From Propionibacteriaceae bacterium (GTDB lineage: Bacteria > Actinomycetota > Actinomycetes > Propionibacteriales > Propionibacteriaceae): a stretch of DNA of 5,307 nucleotides. The notes below the pieces were generated by a model that was not told the DNA's origin, ran no database searches, and was given only the letters and a program-made list of their open reading frames with translations. Shown piece after piece: positions 4,388 to 5,307 of this stretch (position 1 is its first letter; each line of letters begins with the position of its first letter). The translations under genes were made by a program, and so were the position numbers. The stretch covers positions 1-5,307 of the forward strand of contig WRJP01000123.1 in NCBI GenBank assembly GCA_009778535.1. Direction: 5' to 3'.

Positions 4388-5307
4388 GTCTAGCTGTCGA
4401 AAACCTGCTTGAACGCCCAGCTCCTGGGATGATTCGCCCCTCGCAATATGGTGCTGACACACCCAACCGGCAACCAGCCATGCGTGCTGCCGACCTGCCA
4501 GGCATGGTAGGACTGTCGATACCAGAACTATTCCCAGACATCCCGCGTGCCATCTACACCGAAGGCGACGACCTGGAGCCGGTCTACCAGGCAACTATCG
4601 CCGCGCTCGAAAACGTTGACATGTCGATGATTCAGGAGCGCTCAACCGTCAACATCTTGGTCTCGCAATACGGTTTCATGATTATGGGCGGCTACGCCTA
4701 CCGTGAGATGGTTCGCGCCATCAAGGAAACGGTAGAACGCCGCACTGGCTGCAAGCACATCCGGCTACGGGTCACCACCGGCTTTAGGCTCAAGGAACCC
4801 GAAGAAGTCATCGAGTTCTACAAACTCAACGAACTTTTCGACGGCCAGGCGCTGCCAGCGCTCTACATCGACCAAGGTGTACCCATTGAGACGCCGATTG
4901 GCACACTCATGGGTGTGAAGCGGGTCTATGACGCCGACTTCATCATCCACGCACATCACGGCGAACTGCGCGAACTTGACATGCATCGCATGATGAGCCG
5001 CACTATGAAGCCTTTCTCGATGTCGTATGCCCGCTTCGAGACCCGTTCGGTACATCACTTGAACTTCGGGCCGCGCTCCTCAAATGTCGTACCGCGTATG
5101 ATCTTTGAATCGGACTTCGTGCAGAAGAAGTGGACATTCGGCGTATTCATGGCCACCTCACCCCAGGGCGTCACCGGTATTGAAGCTGGAAACGACTTGA
5201 TGCCGATTGATCGTAAGCTGGCACTGCTGGCGTTCAAGTCCTACGGCAAGATTCGTGAACTCCTCAATGAGATCAAAGACTGTGTCGTCATCATCGACGG
5301 CTCCGGC
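4384..5307 (+). CDS. Histidine-rich protein of uncertain family, 3' end outside window; perhaps LarA-like
   Basis: An open frame of 308 codons without a stop runs off the window. It starts at ATG 4384, overlapping the iron-sulfur gene stop by four bases, so translation is coupled. No signal peptide or membrane segment is visible, so it is probably cytoplasmic. Visible landmarks: NILVSQYGFMIMGG (90-103), IRLRVTTGFRLKEPEEV (126-142), DADFIIHAHHGELREL (183-198), H201, VHHLNFGPRSSN (223-234), WTFGVFMATSPQGVTGIEAG and VVIIDGSG at the edge. The order and rough spacing of the TTGF, DADFII and following His-containing segments recall the nickel-pincer lactate racemase family LarA (DUF2088), but the LarA signature S-D-H-T-R-P, the His of its TGFH motif and the pincer-linked lysine are not evident. 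At best it is a remote relative. The clustered histidines (189, 191, 192, 201, 224, 225) suggest metal binding. Gene reality is near certain; function is open. Confidence 0.6.
   Translation, partial: MSLAVENLLERPAPGMIRPSQYGADTPNRQPAMRAADLPGMVGLSIPELFPDIPRAIYTEGDDLEPVYQATIAALENVDMSMIQERSTVNILVSQYGFMIMGGYAYREMVRAIKETVERRTGCKHIRLRVTTGFRLKEPEEVIEFYKLNELFDGQALPALYIDQGVPIETPIGTLMGVKRVYDADFIIHAHHGELRELDMHRMMSRTMKPFSMSYARFETRSVHHLNFGPRSSNVVPRMIFESDFVQKKWTFGVFMATSPQGVTGIEAGNDLMPIDRKLALLAFKSYGKIRELLNEIKDCVVIIDGSG

Noticed and set aside
4164..5237. Minus-strand open frames opposite the iron-sulfur and histidine-rich genes
   Set aside because: The + strand frames have ribosome sites, coupled starts and coherent protein sequence; the antisense ones do not.
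1..5307. CRISPR array, insertion sequence, tRNA or rRNA
   Set aside because: No regularly spaced direct repeats, transposase-like protein, terminal repeats or cloverleaf/rRNA segments were seen.

Overview
The window reads as part of a catabolic or fermentative locus of an anaerobic bacterium. The grounds are a two-cluster ferredoxin protein, a phosphotransacylase/acyl-kinase pair for substrate-level phosphorylation, and an oxalate/formate-type carboxylate transporter. Every convincing gene lies on the + strand, starts with ATG and has a recognisable Shine-Dalgarno sequence. Base composition looks moderately GC-rich by eye. A Gram-positive anaerobe (clostridial or actinobacterial) fits, but nothing in the window fixes the lineage.

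Layout. 1-112: leader with a short inverted repeat and a possible 10-codon ORF, or the tail of an upstream gene. 113-1393: OFA-family MFS transporter. 1394-1555: intergenic, with a strong 18-bp-stem hairpin 22 nt after the transporter stop, then a 6+6 inverted repeat. 1556-2470: phosphate acyltransferase (Ptb/Pta family). 2470-3537: butyrate-kinase-family acyl kinase, overlapping the previous stop by one base. 3538-3799: control region with a good sigma70-type promoter (TAGACA-N17-TAGTAT), a 22-bp TetR-operator-like palindrome at the predicted transcription start, and a leader of about 190 nt. 3800-4387: two [4Fe-4S] clusters joined to a BFD-like [2Fe-2S] domain. 4384-5307 and beyond: a histidine-rich protein of uncertain family, coupled by an ATGA overlap and cut off by the window end.

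How they may work together (inference). The transporter would move a carboxylate in or exchange it. The iron-sulfur protein and its coupled partner look like parts of a redox or isomerising enzyme system. The acyltransferase and kinase would turn an acyl-CoA into acyl phosphate and then carboxylate plus ATP. The acyl substrate is unknown; several family-typical positions differ from usual butyrate enzymes and from the oxalate transporter. The most interesting part is the separately promoted iron-sulfur/histidine-rich pair from 3571 to the window end, whose remaining genes lie outside.
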